DNA of 64,000 nt from Gluconacetobacter azotocaptans (GTDB lineage Bacteria; Pseudomonadota; Alphaproteobacteria; Acetobacterales; Acetobacteraceae), in contig NZ_JABEQF010000018.1 of the NCBI RefSeq assembly GCF_014174355.1, forward strand, positions 1 through 64,000. Reading direction: 5' to 3'. The notes under the pieces were generated by a model. The model was not told the DNA's origin and made no database searches. It saw only the letters and a program-made list of their open reading frames with translations. A program made the translations under genes and the position numbers. Position 1 is the stretch's first letter. The number at the start of each line of letters is the position of its first letter. This document shows positions 1 to 10,907 of the stretch, piece by piece.

Positions 1-319
1 CGGGCCAAAGACCTTAGCAAACCCAACCCCACCAGGCAAGTGCCTTTCGGCCCCGCCCCTGCGGTGAACAGCGATCTACACCCCACCCACACCACCGTCA
101 ACACCGATGAGGCATAAAAACCAAAAAAAGCGACCATCGCCTGTCCAACCCCAGGAAAACCGCCATTCCGCCAATCGTCGGCATGGTGCCCCGGCCAGGG
201 GCTCCCGGCCCCAGCGGACCGGCCATAACTGGACAGGGGGCCGTCTTTCATATTTTCGGTCCTGGCCCTCATATGATGTGTGACATCCTCCGGGAGCCAT
301 CAGGATAGGTTTTCCGCCA
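1..319. other. No gene recognised at the left edge
   Basis: I see no convincing coding sequence here. Reading frames are open on both strands, as is usual in GC-rich DNA, but none gives a recognisable protein and no strong ribosome binding site precedes a start codon. The stretch borders a decayed flippase gene, so part of it may be further eroded remnant. Confidence 0.4.
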
Positions 320-905
320 TTGTCTGCTTCCGCCCCCTCCCTCCCCCCATATGCGACGCGCACCGTCCGCTGGCCCACGGCGACCGGCCGGTGTCCGTTC
401 CACCGGGTGCTGCGCTTCAGCCTCGCCCTCGACCTGATCGGCGGCATCACCGGCGTTCTGCGAAGCCTGAACCGGTTCGACCTTCCGGGCCGGCGGATCG
501 GGCAGGATTTTCCCGGCATCTGGCGCTTCGCCTTCGTCACCAACGCCAATGCGACACTGTCTCTGGTGTTCAGCCATGCCACGCCCTTGATCGTCGGCAG
601 TCGCCTGCGCCCCGCCAAGCCCGAAACATTGATGCAGCCCCCCTCTATCCTGCGATGGCGCCCCTGGGGCGCGACCATGTGATCGGAGAGATGTATCGCC
701 TGGCCCTGCACGCCAGCCTGGCGGCAGGTGGGATCGGCAGCGCGCTGATGTGTCTGGCCTACTGGCCGAGCGGCCCCCTTATGGGCCGGGTCATCGGCAC
801 GCATGACCCGGCCGCGGCAATGATTTCGCGCGGCGTCGACATGGCCTTTTTTCCTGCCCATCTTGCTGGTTTTTATCCGCCTGCAGGGCCTGGAATGAGT
901 GGGGC
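320..905 (+). pseudogene. Decayed Wzx-like polysaccharide flippase remnant
   Basis: Two fragments in different frames resemble the intact flippase at 14794-16125. In the first frame (about nt 400-610) the peptide PGIWRFAFVTNANAT followed by PLIVG matches PGIWRFAWLTNLNSA...VLLIG of the intact gene. After about nt 630 the similarity moves to another frame, with LYPAMAPL and then LALHASLAAGGIGSALM matching the later VLPEF...RRSTGLAIGATLVIV region. Roughly 35 residues are missing at the junction, so a deletion plus frameshift is likely. The N-terminal half of the protein is absent. It lies just upstream of a glycerophosphotransferase-like gene, the same gene pairing as on the right flank of the cluster. 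The assignment rests on eye alignment to the paralogue. Confidence 0.6.
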
Positions 906-964
906 CGGCGTTTCGCGCCTATGCCACCCCGACGCGGCTCATCCCTACCGACACATGAGAACCG

Positions 965-2094
965 ATGCGTATCGTCTTTCCTTATATCGCCCAGCCCCAC
1001 CAGACCCTGCACTCGCTTCCGATCGCGCTGGAAATGGCCCGTCGCCATCCGGGCATCGCGGTACATGTCGCTTGCCTGTCCCAGGCGCATGAGGATTATG
1101 TCCGTCACCTGGCCGGCTTCTATCCGGATTCAGAGGTGACATTCGATCGGCTGCATCTACCGGCCCTGCTGCGCCGCCACATGGAGCGTCGGGGGCACGA
1201 TGTGCTGACCAAGATGGTCGCCCTGCTGTATAACAAGAATTATTTCGATGGATTTCAGGCCATTGTCGTGCCGGAACGCACGTCGCTCTATCTCCGCAAG
1301 ATGGGCGTACGCGCGCCGCGCCTGATCTGGACCGGGCATGGCGCCGGGGACAGGGCAATCGGCTTCGCGCGCGACGTGCGAAATTTCGATTTTATCCTGA
1401 CCGGGGGACGAAAATTGGAAAGCCGCCTTTTGGCGCGGGGGGGCTTGCGTCCTGGCCATTACGTCACGGGCATTTACGCCAAGTTCGACATGGTCCGCCT
1501 TCTGCACCAACAGGCGCCGCCCCTGTTCCCGAATGAACGGCCAACAGTTCTGTATAATCCGCATTTCAGCCGGAAGCTATCCTCATGGCATAGGTTCGGG
1601 TTAAAGGTGTTGGATTATTTTGCAACTCAGGATCAGTACAATCTTGTTTTCGCCCCCCATTACAGGCTGTTCGACGGACGGCGCACCGAGGCCGTCGAGC
1701 TCGTCCGCGCCTATGCGGGTATGTCCCATATGCGGATCGACCCCGGCAGCACGCGGAGCATCGACATGACTTACACCATGGGGGCCGACGTCTATCTGGG
1801 CGACGTCAGCAGCCAGGTCGCCGAATTCCTGATTACGCCGCGGCCGTGCCTGTTCCTGGACGCACATCACACGAACTGGCGCGACGATCCGAACTACCAA
1901 TTCTGGACGCTTGGCAACGTCGCCACATCCACCACCTCACTCGGGCAGTCTATCGACAGGGCATACACGATGCAGGCAGATTTCCTTGAACGGCAAAAAT
2001 CGTATATACGCGACACCTTCGGCCTCTCGGACACCGGCCCCTCGGCGCCTGCCGGCGCGGACGCCATCGTAGAATTTCTCCGGAAGGCCGGCCA

Positions 2095-2098
<4 letters not shown>
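965..2098 (+). CDS. CDP-glycerol glycerophosphotransferase-like protein (GT-B fold), copy 1
   Basis: A 377-residue cytosolic protein without signal peptide or membrane segments. It shares its whole plan with the two proteins at 12491-13642 and 13639-14751: an N-terminal MRIVFPYIAQ start, HGAGDRAIGF near residue 125, PTVLYNPHFS in the middle, and a late block GADVYLGDVSSQVAEF followed by a PRPCLFLDAH strand. The D-x-SS block with a following (K/R)P segment is typical of the CDP-glycerol:polyglycerophosphate glycerophosphotransferase family. The stop overlaps the start of the acyl-AMP ligase gene (ATGA), so the two are probably translated together, which suggests a role in sphingolipid head-group addition. 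Donor and acceptor are not shown by the sequence. A glycosyltransferase role is the alternative. Confidence 0.65.
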
Positions 2099-3885
<1,787 letters not shown>

Positions 3886-4076
3886 CCCGACGGGCGGCGC
3901 GCCTGCCCGCCCGCGATCCATACTGGTCAAGAGACCGGATTTCGATCATAAGGCGTCCTTCTTTCCCGGACGGGCGGCGATACCCTGCCTGCGCCGGGAC
4001 GAGGCCGCCAGATGTGATATGCGGGCGCCCCGGGCCTTGCCTCCCGGGGGGACGGCCCGCAGAAGGATGCAAATAC

Positions 4077-4328
4077 ATGAGTGAAACGGTTGCAGACGTC
4101 TCTGCCCTGATCGTCCAGACGCTGCTGGCGAACCCCAAGGTTCCCCGCGACATCAACGGCAGCAGCAAGATCGTCGAGGACCTGGCCTTCGATTCACTCG
4201 CCGTGATGAATTTCGTCATGGAAATCGAGGATTCGCTCGACGTATCCGTCCCCCTCGACCGTCTTGCCGACATCCGGACCATCGACGACCTGGCCGCCTG
4301 CATCGTGTCCCTGAAGCAGGCCTCCTGA
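4077..4328 (+). CDS. Acyl carrier protein dedicated to sphingolipid synthesis
   Basis: An 83-residue acyl carrier protein. The phosphopantetheine site is the serine at about residue 40 in AFDSLAVMNFVMEIED, and the acidic helices on either side fit the family. The start ATG follows a short AGGATG-type ribosome site. The reading frame is open far upstream through the ligase gene, but only this terminal part is a real protein. It sits 191 nt after the acyl-AMP ligase and 3 nt before serine palmitoyltransferase, so it probably carries the acyl thioester that the transferase condenses with serine. It is distinct from the housekeeping AcpP at 22598-22837, with only weak similarity outside the DSL motif. 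Confidence 0.9.
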   Translation: MSETVADVSALIVQTLLANPKVPRDINGSSKIVEDLAFDSLAVMNFVMEIEDSLDVSVPLDRLADIRTIDDLAACIVSLKQAS

Positions 4329-4331
4329 TCC

Positions 4332-5549
4332 ATGTCGATCTTCAGCAAATATGACGGTCTGGCCCGGTCGCTGGCGGCCGTGACGGCGGATGGCGGCCGC
4401 AATCCGTTCGCCGTCGTCATCGACCGTCCGCTGTCCTCGACCGTCGGCCTGATCGAGGGGCGCGAGACGCTGCTGTTCGGCACCAACAACTATCTGGGCC
4501 TCAGCCAGTCGGAAGCCGCGATCGAGGCCGCGATCGCCGCCGCGCGGACCCACGGCGTCGGTACCACCGGATCGCGGATCGCCAACGGCACGCAGGGCCT
4601 GCACCGCCAGTTGGAAGAACGGATCGCCACCTATTTCCAGCGCCGTCACTGCATGGTGTTTTCCACGGGATACCAGGCCAACCTGGGCATGATCTCGGCC
4701 CTGGCCGGCAAGGACGATTACCTGCTGCTGGATGCCGACAGCCACGCCAGCATCTATGACGGCAGCCGCCTGGGCCACGCGCAGGTCATCCGGTTCCGCC
4801 ATAACGACCCCGAGGACCTGCGCAAGCGCCTGCGCCGCCTGGATGGCACCCCGGGGGCCAAGCTGATCGTCGTCGAAGGCATCTATTCGATGATGGGCGA
4901 TGTCGTCCCCATGGCGGAATTCGCGGCCGTGAAGCGGGAAGCAGGGGCCTGGCTGCTGGCCGACGAGGCCCATTCCTTCGGCGTGATGGGCACGCACGGA
5001 CGCGGCGTGGCCGAGGCCGACGGCGTCGAGGGCGACGTCGATTTCGTAGTGGGCACCTTCTCCAAAAGCCTGGGCACGGTGGGCGGCTATTGCGTTTCGG
5101 ACCATGACGGGCTGGACCTGATCCGGCTGTGCTCGCGCCCCTACATGTTCACAGCCTCGCTGCCGCCCGAAATCATCGCGGCGACGATGGCGGCGCTGGA
5201 CGAGATGGGACGCCGCCCCGAACTGCGGCACACCCTGATGGACAATGCGCGCCGCCTGCATGCGGGGCTGAATGCGGCCGGTCTGCGCACGGGTCCGCAG
5301 GCCAGCCCGGTCGTCTCGGTCATCCTGGACGAGGTGGACCAGGCCGTGCGGTTCTGGAACCGACTTCTGGACCTGGGCGTCTACGTCAATCTCAGCCTGC
5401 CGCCCGCGACACCGGACCAGCATCCGCTGCTGCGGACCTCGGTCATGGCGACGCACACCCCGGCACAAATCGACCGCGCGATAGAGATCTTCGCGACCGT
5501 GGCCCGCGAGTTCGGCCTTATGCGCCCGGCGGCCGTGACCGCTTCCTGA
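4332..5549 (+). CDS. spt: Serine palmitoyltransferase (alpha-oxoamine synthase)
   Basis: A 405-residue PLP enzyme of the alpha-oxoamine synthase family. It would condense serine with a long-chain acyl thioester to form 3-ketosphinganine, the first sphingolipid step. Visible features are FGTNNYLGLS, GSRIANGTQGLH, the DADSHASIYDGSR loop, LLADEAHSFGVMG and the PLP lysine at about residue 245 in GTFSKSLGTVGGYC. 8-amino-7-oxononanoate synthase (BioF) and KBL share this fold. The ligase-ACP pair immediately upstream and the lack of bioA or bioD nearby favour serine palmitoyltransferase. The last 32 nt overlap, tail to tail, the 3' end of the opposite-strand nucleotidyltransferase gene. Confidence 0.87.
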   Translation: MSIFSKYDGLARSLAAVTADGGRNPFAVVIDRPLSSTVGLIEGRETLLFGTNNYLGLSQSEAAIEAAIAAARTHGVGTTGSRIANGTQGLHRQLEERIATYFQRRHCMVFSTGYQANLGMISALAGKDDYLLLDADSHASIYDGSRLGHAQVIRFRHNDPEDLRKRLRRLDGTPGAKLIVVEGIYSMMGDVVPMAEFAAVKREAGAWLLADEAHSFGVMGTHGRGVAEADGVEGDVDFVVGTFSKSLGTVGGYCVSDHDGLDLIRLCSRPYMFTASLPPEIIAATMAALDEMGRRPELRHTLMDNARRLHAGLNAAGLRTGPQASPVVSVILDEVDQAVRFWNRLLDLGVYVNLSLPPATPDQHPLLRTSVMATHTPAQIDRAIEIFATVAREFGLMRPAAVTAS

Positions 5550-6498
5550 ACAGGCCGGCCCGCCGCAGGGTCCACAGCAGCCACGGCAGACAGATCAGAG
5601 GATGGCGCTCGCTAAAGGGTGTCAGCGCAAGCTCGATCCCCGTATGGCGCCTGATCTTCCAGGCCACGTAACGCGCCCCGCCGGTGAAGGTGAAGGCCGC
5701 CTTGGCCAGGCGGGCGATGTTCAGCGGGCGCCCCAGCGTATCGCGCAGCCGCCAGCGCCGGAGCGCTCGGGCGCGGACGCCGGCACTGACATCCGGACGC
5801 AGGATCGCCCCCTGCCGGCTGAAGGACAGGCCCGAGGCCGTCCAGGCCGCGGTCAGCAGATCCCGGTAGCGATCCTCCTGCCCACCCAGCAGGCTACGAG
5901 GCCGCGTCCCGGATTCGACCCGCAGTTCCGCGCCGTAAGTTCGTTCCAGTAGCGATTCCCAGTACCGTTCCGCGGTTCCTTCCGCCGGCCCCAGGCACGC
6001 CGCCCACCAGGCCGCCACCGCGACCGCACGCACTAGGCAGCGCAGGATGTCATCGGCGGCCGCCGCATCACGCACCCAGACCAGGCGCAGCGGCTGGCAG
6101 AACCTGGCCCATAGCGTGGTGTCGACAGTGCGCCGGCCGGTCATGGCGCGAAACTGCGCGATGGTGATGATCGCGACCTTCGCCCGGATGGTGGCGCCAT
6201 TCACGACCTGTTCGTGATATTCGACATTGGGTGGCAGCAGGGCATTCGCCACTTGTGCGCTCCGGCCGCGGGGCCAGTCGGACTGGCGCTCCACCACGAT
6301 ATAGAAATCCAGGATCCCCTCGGGATCGGCCTGCCGCAACGCCGACCCGTAGAACAGCACCCCCATGACCGGCGCCTGCCCCACCAGTCGGGCCGCGAAT
6401 GTGGTGACGGACGGGCTGACCGGTCGGACCAACTCGCCGGCCAGCAGCCGGGCCACCCGTCCGGCGGCCGAACCGTCAAACCGACCGGGGGCGTTCAC
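5518..6498 (-). CDS. Tam41-like lipid nucleotidyltransferase (putative)
   Basis: A 326-residue protein starting at a GTG that overlaps the stop of the lipid kinase gene (GTGA). An N-terminal nucleotidyltransferase-like core shows GVLFYGSALRQ (residues 46-56) followed by ILDFYIVVE (62-70) and a nearby DW. This resembles the YGSG...(M/I)(L/I)DF...W pattern of Tam41, the mitochondrial CDP-diacylglycerol synthase. A later NG-x-I-x-x-K segment is also reminiscent. The classical D-x-D of nucleotidyltransferases is D-x-Y here. With the kinase encoded just upstream, a plausible job is cytidylylation of a phosphorylated lipid, either ceramide-1-phosphate or phosphatidate. The C-terminal half has no recognised motif. 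The Tam41 relationship is my reading from a few motifs. Confidence 0.5.
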   Translation of the reverse strand: MNAPGRFDGSAAGRVARLLAGELVRPVSPSVTTFAARLVGQAPVMGVLFYGSALRQADPEGILDFYIVVERQSDWPRGRSAQVANALLPPNVEYHEQVVNGATIRAKVAIITIAQFRAMTGRRTVDTTLWARFCQPLRLVWVRDAAAADDILRCLVRAVAVAAWWAACLGPAEGTAERYWESLLERTYGAELRVESGTRPRSLLGGQEDRYRDLLTAAWTASGLSFSRQGAILRPDVSAGVRARALRRWRLRDTLGRPLNIARLAKAAFTFTGGARYVAWKIRRHTGIELALTPFSERHPLICLPWLLWTLRRAGLFRKRSRPPGA

Positions 6499-7469
6499 GC
6501 CACCCCCCGGATGAAATCGAAGGCCGGTCCGGCCGACAGGAATGTCCGCCCGTCGGGACCGGAATTCAGGATCTCGCCATCCAGGACGAAATCCTCGTCG
6601 ATCCTCAGCGCCAGCCGGTCGGTCTGGCCGCGCTCGTAGGCCGGGCATCCGTCCAGCCACTCGGGCGACCGGCCGCGGAGCAGGTTCCATGTCGCGGCTG
6701 CCAGTCGTGGGGGATAGGCCTGGACATTCAGATAGGACATTCCCTCGTTCCCCGTCCGGGGGGCGAACGGCCACACCCGGCGCGGCAGGCAATGCAGGGT
6801 GGTGGCGAGGAACAGGAAACAATCCTCCGTCCGCGGGGCCTCCTCCCCGACAGCCAGCGTGATTCTGTTGCCGCCCAGCCATTTCCGCCGCGTGGAACGC
6901 AACGCCAGGCGCCCGATCGACGACGCGATCGCCACCCCGACCGCGATGTCATGGGAAAACCGGTCGATGGCAGGCCGATGCGCGATCCCGACACCTCGCG
7001 TGAAGGCAGCCGCCCCATGGAACATACCCAGCGCCGCCGGGCGATCCGGGTCGGACCAGCGGACCGCCAACGCCTCGCGCCGAACGGTCGTCCGCCGCAA
7101 CCCGCCGTCGCGGGCCAGGGCGCCCAGCCGGTCGAGCGCCGCGACCCCGCGCAGCCCGAACCCGACATCGCTTGCGATCAGATTGGTGTTGCCCGACGGC
7201 AGCACAGCCAAGGCCGGCAGCGCATCGGCGGGGTAATGACGATATATGGCGGACATGACTTCGCTGACGGTGCCGTCCCCGCCATCGATCGCGATCGTCC
7301 CGACCTCGCGCCGGGCCAACTCCGCCACCGCGTCCTGCACATGTTCGCGGCCGGAGGGACGAACGAACAGCGGACCAAGAAGGCGGGCCGCGCTATTGCG
7401 GAACGTCCCGTCATCCTTGCCATTCCGCCGGCTGCGCGGATTGTGAATCAAGGCAAAACGTTCGGTCAC
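6495..7469 (-). CDS. Diacylglycerol-kinase-family lipid kinase (candidate ceramide kinase)
   Basis: A 324-residue protein of the DAGK catalytic family. It has the N-terminal NPRSRRN, the nucleotide-binding IDGGDGTVSEV (GGDGT at 63-67), LPSGNTN (90-96) and a late DGE turn. These proteins phosphorylate diacylglycerol, sphingosine or ceramide. Caulobacter has a ceramide kinase of this general family in its sphingolipid cluster (established knowledge), which makes ceramide the most likely substrate. The start is GTG. The stop overlaps the nucleotidyltransferase gene by 4 nt, giving a two-gene - strand operon. It is divergent from the metallophosphoesterase operon, with 192 nt between starts that probably hold both promoters. 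Confidence 0.75.
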   Translation of the reverse strand: MTERFALIHNPRSRRNGKDDGTFRNSAARLLGPLFVRPSGREHVQDAVAELARREVGTIAIDGGDGTVSEVMSAIYRHYPADALPALAVLPSGNTNLIASDVGFGLRGVAALDRLGALARDGGLRRTTVRREALAVRWSDPDRPAALGMFHGAAAFTRGVGIAHRPAIDRFSHDIAVGVAIASSIGRLALRSTRRKWLGGNRITLAVGEEAPRTEDCFLFLATTLHCLPRRVWPFAPRTGNEGMSYLNVQAYPPRLAAATWNLLRGRSPEWLDGCPAYERGQTDRLALRIDEDFVLDGEILNSGPDGRTFLSAGPAFDFIRGVA

Positions 7470-7661
7470 GCGGTATCGGTCCTTTTCTGGTCATCGTCCA
7501 TCCGTCCGGCCATAAGCCGCGTTCCCGATGGTATTGCAAGGCGGGAAAACCGGGCGCTCCCTCTCGACAGCGCGGGTGGAAGGCGGCATGTGCGGGCACT
7601 GGCGTCGGCGCGTTGAGTCACGGCCCGCCGTCCGCCCGGACCGCACCACAGCGGAGGCCCC

Positions 7662-8567
7662 ATGACCGAGATCACGCTCGCCCACCTGTCGGACCCGCAC
7701 ATTGCGCATGACAAATTGTGTCTGCCGCCGACGGCAATGCTGAACAAGCGTGCGTTGAGCCACCTGTCATGGCGACGCAAGCGCCGTTTCCTGCATGTCG
7801 GCGCCATTCTGGACAGGGTGGTGGCGGACCTGCGCGCCACCGCCCCGGACGTCGTGGCCCTGACCGGCGACCTGACCAACCTGGGCCTGCCTGCGGAATG
7901 CCGGCAGGCGGCCGACTGGCTGCGGCGCGACATGCCCGCGCAGACGATCGTGATCCCCGGCAACCATGACATGCTGGTGCGGGACCGCTGGCCAAACACG
8001 CTCGGGCTCTGGGCGCCATGGATGGCCCCGGCGCCGGATGATTTTCCCTTTGTGCGCCAGGTCGGCCCGGTGGCGCTGATCGGCGTCAATTCCGCGCGGC
8101 CGATGCCGTGCTTTGTCGCGGCCGGGCAGATCGGACGGCCCCAGGCCGACCGTCTGGCCGCCATCCTGCACGACATCGGCCGGCAGGGCCTGTGCCGGGT
8201 CGTCATGATCCATCACCCGCCGGTCGCCGGCATCGTGCCCCCCCGGAAGGCGCTGCTGGACGCTGCACTGTTCAGGGACGCCATCGCCCGCGCCGGGGCG
8301 GAACTGGTGCTGCACGGGCATTCCCATATGTCAGGCCTCTCCTCCCTGCCCGGCCCCCTGGCGCCCGTACCCGTCCTGGGGATAGCGTCGGCCTCGATGC
8401 GGTCCGACCGCCCCGAGCGCGCGGCGGCATGGCAGCAGATCCGGATCGCGACCACGGAACGGGGCTTCCATATCGAAATCCGGCGGCGGATTTTCCGTCC
8501 CGACATGCCGGTGCTGGCGCTTCCGGCCATGATCTTCGCCTCCTATCGCATCCCGTCGCCAATTTGA
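7662..8567 (+). CDS. Metallophosphoesterase
   Basis: A 301-residue calcineurin-like phosphoesterase. All metal-binding blocks are visible: SDPHIAH (10-16), TGDLTN (68-73), PGNHDM (99-104), MIHHPP and LHGHSHMSG. There is no signal peptide, so it should act in the cytoplasm. It is the first gene of a five-gene + strand operon with the LptF-like, LptG-like, hydroxylase and nucleotidyltransferase genes. A role in removing phosphate from a sphingolipid head-group intermediate is possible from context only. Cyclic-nucleotide or UDP-lipid hydrolases share the fold. Confidence 0.8.
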   Translation: MTEITLAHLSDPHIAHDKLCLPPTAMLNKRALSHLSWRRKRRFLHVGAILDRVVADLRATAPDVVALTGDLTNLGLPAECRQAADWLRRDMPAQTIVIPGNHDMLVRDRWPNTLGLWAPWMAPAPDDFPFVRQVGPVALIGVNSARPMPCFVAAGQIGRPQADRLAAILHDIGRQGLCRVVMIHHPPVAGIVPPRKALLDAALFRDAIARAGAELVLHGHSHMSGLSSLPGPLAPVPVLGIASASMRSDRPERAAAWQQIRIATTERGFHIEIRRRIFRPDMPVLALPAMIFASYRIPSPI

Positions 8568-8583
8568 GTATGTGTGGGCCAAC

Positions 8584-9798
8584 ATGAGGCGCGTACCTTC
8601 CCTTCCGTCGTTCGTCCGGAGCATTTCCGCGGGAACGATGGACCATTATCTGATCGCGCAGACCCTGCCCCCGTTCGCCCTTTCGCTCGGCGTCGTGATG
8701 ACGGCGCTGCTGCTGGAACGGCTGCTTGTCCTGTTCAATGTGCTGGCGGCGGACGGCGGCACGCTGCGCACCTTTGTCAATTTGCTGGCGGACCTGGTGC
8801 CGCACTACCTTGGCCTGGCGCTTCCCGCGGCGATCTGCGTCAGCGTGTTTTCGGTCGTCCGCAAGATGAGCCAGAACAACGAGATCGACGCCTTGATGGC
8901 CAGCGGCGTGTCCCTGGCGCGGATCGCGCGGCCGTTCATCGCCATGGGGGTCGTGCTCGGCCTGGTCAGCTTCCTGCTGTACGGGTTCATCCAGCCCTAT
9001 GCCCGCTACAATTTCCGCCAGGGCATGTACCTGGCCAGCCATGCGGGCTGGGCGCCGCATCTGCAGGGACGGATGTTCGCGACACCCTCCGGCACCCTGA
9101 TGCTGACGGCCGACCGGGTCGACGGGGTAGGAACACGGCTGTTCCACGTCTTCATCCGCGACAGGACGCAGGATATGGAACGCGACATCACCGCCGAAAG
9201 CGGGACGCTGCAGATCGCGGACGACCGGTCGTCCGTTCGCCTGGACCTTGCGCACGGCGTGATCGTCACCGACCGCCATGACGACCATCCCACCCTGGCG
9301 ACGTTCGATACGACGACCCGCATCCTCCAAAGCGAGGGCCGGGGCGGCACCTTCCGCCACCGCGGGAACGACGAGCGCGAACTGACGGTGCCCGAACTGC
9401 GCCGGGCCATTCGCCATCGCGATCCCACCATCCAACGCTCCCATCTGGTGGCCGAACTGCATTTCCGCCTGGCCCGGGCCATGGCCATCCCGTTCATTCC
9501 GGTCCTGGCATGCGCCCTGGCCGGGGTGGCCAAGCGGCAACGGCGGAATGTGGGCCTGCCTGTCGCGGCAATCAGCCTCGTGGGCTTCGACCATGCGCTT
9601 CAGCTGGGCCTGAGCCTGGTGGCCAGTCGCGCCATGTCGCCCTGGCTGGTGATCTGGGGACCGTTCGCCCTCTTCTGCATTGCCTGCGTCGTACTGCTGG
9701 CCCGACGCAATGGGATGTCCGGCGCTGGATGGTCCCTGAAACGACTGGCACAACGCGGACCTGTCGCGGTCGGTTCGACGATGGACACAGGTCGATGA
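8584..9798 (+). CDS. LptF-like permease, sphingolipid-cluster paralogue
   Basis: About 404 residues of the LptF/LptG (YjgP/YjgQ) family. Three transmembrane helices lie near the N terminus (ALSLGVVMTALLLERLLVLF and on), with the family segment SVVRKMSQNNEIDALMASGVS just after the second. A periplasmic beta-rich domain follows, and then three C-terminal helices. LptF and LptG form the permease that extracts lipopolysaccharide from the inner membrane using LptB. This copy is embedded in the sphingolipid operon rather than beside lptD, surA or pepA, so it may move sphingolipids. Start choice is uncertain: GTG at 8572 or ATG at 8638 are also possible. Confidence 0.8.
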   Translation: MRRVPSLPSFVRSISAGTMDHYLIAQTLPPFALSLGVVMTALLLERLLVLFNVLAADGGTLRTFVNLLADLVPHYLGLALPAAICVSVFSVVRKMSQNNEIDALMASGVSLARIARPFIAMGVVLGLVSFLLYGFIQPYARYNFRQGMYLASHAGWAPHLQGRMFATPSGTLMLTADRVDGVGTRLFHVFIRDRTQDMERDITAESGTLQIADDRSSVRLDLAHGVIVTDRHDDHPTLATFDTTTRILQSEGRGGTFRHRGNDERELTVPELRRAIRHRDPTIQRSHLVAELHFRLARAMAIPFIPVLACALAGVAKRQRRNVGLPVAAISLVGFDHALQLGLSLVASRAMSPWLVIWGPFALFCIACVVLLARRNGMSGAGWSLKRLAQRGPVAVGSTMDTGR

Positions 9799-10907
9799 AA
9801 GGAGCCCATCTGCCGATCGGATCGGGTCGCGGAGTGCTGCTGCGCTACCTGTCGCGCGAACTGATCACACGCGTGACGGCGACCAGCCTGATTCTGGTCG
9901 CGCTGATGGAAATCCTGGCGCTGCTGGAGCAGTTGACCCCCATCCTGGACCGGCACCTCGGTGTCGGGGGCATCCTGTATTTCCTGGCACTGCGAAGCCC
10001 CCTCCTGCTGGGCAGCGTCTTTCCGCTCGCGGTCCTGATCGGGGCGCTGGTCATGCTGGTGCAAATGACGACGGCGAACGAAATCGCCATCCTGCGCGCG
10101 GCCGGGCTGTCGACCCCCGCCCTGGTCCGGCTTCTGCTGCCCGGCATCCTGGGGCTGGCGCTGGTCGGCGTCGCCATCGACGACCAGGTGACCCCTCGTG
10201 CCGAGCTGGCGCTGGCGCGCTGGTGGAACGCCACCGACCCACACCCCGAAACCGGGCACGCATTCTGGTTTCGCTCCGGCACCACGCTGATCGACGTGGG
10301 GTATATCGCCCGGGGCGGTCGGGACGCCGGCAAGCTGGACCTGTATCGGCGCGATCCGGGGGGACGGCTGAATCGGGTAGTCCATCTCGCGGACGCACAT
10401 TTCGTCGACGGCACATGGAGCGGCGGCGACGGGCGGCAACTGACGATATCCCAAGCGGCAGTGGCCCCGGGCGCCTTCACCGCCACCCTCGCCGACGCGG
10501 GATGGCCGTCCGGGCTTCGTCCGGCGGATCTGGTGCGGCTGTCCATGGATACCCCGCCCCTGACCGCCTCGACGATGATCACGATCCTGCGGGACCGCGC
10601 GCCCGCCAGCCTGCCCCCCAGCTATTTTCGCACCGCATTGCTGCAGCGCGCGCTATTGCCGGTGACATTCATCGTAATGCTGTTATTGGCGATGCCGGTG
10701 GTTTATATCCCCCCTCGCACCGGCGCGCGAAGCTCTCTTCCGGTCTGGTGCCTGGGCGGGGGCCTGCTGTTTATCGTATTCCAGGGACTGATGCGGGCCT
10801 TGGGCAATGCCGGCACCCTGCCGGCCCTGGCCGCGACCCTTCCGGGCCTCGCGATTTTCGCATTCGGAATCGCTGCCCTGATGTTGAGGATAGAAGAAAA
10901 ATCATGA
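9795..10907 (+). CDS. LptG-like permease, sphingolipid-cluster paralogue
   Basis: A 370-residue LptG-family permease, overlapping the LptF-like gene by 4 nt (ATGA). N-terminal helices contain VTATSLILVALMEILALLEQ, followed by the conserved coupling-helix region MTTANEIAILRAAGLSTP, a periplasmic domain rich in beta strands, and C-terminal helices. No ATPase (LptB) gene is in the cluster, so the pair would have to borrow the housekeeping LptB or another ABC ATPase. The tight operon with hydroxylase and nucleotidyltransferase genes argues for transport of a modified ceramide. Standard lipopolysaccharide export is the alternative if no second lptFG exists in the genome. Confidence 0.8.
   Translation: MKGAHLPIGSGRGVLLRYLSRELITRVTATSLILVALMEILALLEQLTPILDRHLGVGGILYFLALRSPLLLGSVFPLAVLIGALVMLVQMTTANEIAILRAAGLSTPALVRLLLPGILGLALVGVAIDDQVTPRAELALARWWNATDPHPETGHAFWFRSGTTLIDVGYIARGGRDAGKLDLYRRDPGGRLNRVVHLADAHFVDGTWSGGDGRQLTISQAAVAPGAFTATLADAGWPSGLRPADLVRLSMDTPPLTASTMITILRDRAPASLPPSYFRTALLQRALLPVTFIVMLLLAMPVVYIPPRTGARSSLPVWCLGGGLLFIVFQGLMRALGNAGTLPALAATLPGLAIFAFGIAALMLRIEEKS

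Noticed and set aside
280-1092. A 270-codon + strand gene at the left edge
   Set aside because: Only short parts match a flippase and the frame changes midway; the rest is Arg/Pro-rich. It is better described as a pseudogene.
4194-5468. Long antisense gene opposite serine palmitoyltransferase
   Set aside because: Composition is that of a GC-rich shadow frame (His/Gln/Arg-rich), with no ribosome site and no family features.
4332-5549. BioF (8-amino-7-oxononanoate synthase) for the PLP enzyme
   Set aside because: The gene follows a ligase-ACP pair and sits among lipid genes without bioA or bioD; bioB is 28 kb away. Serine palmitoyltransferase fits the context better.
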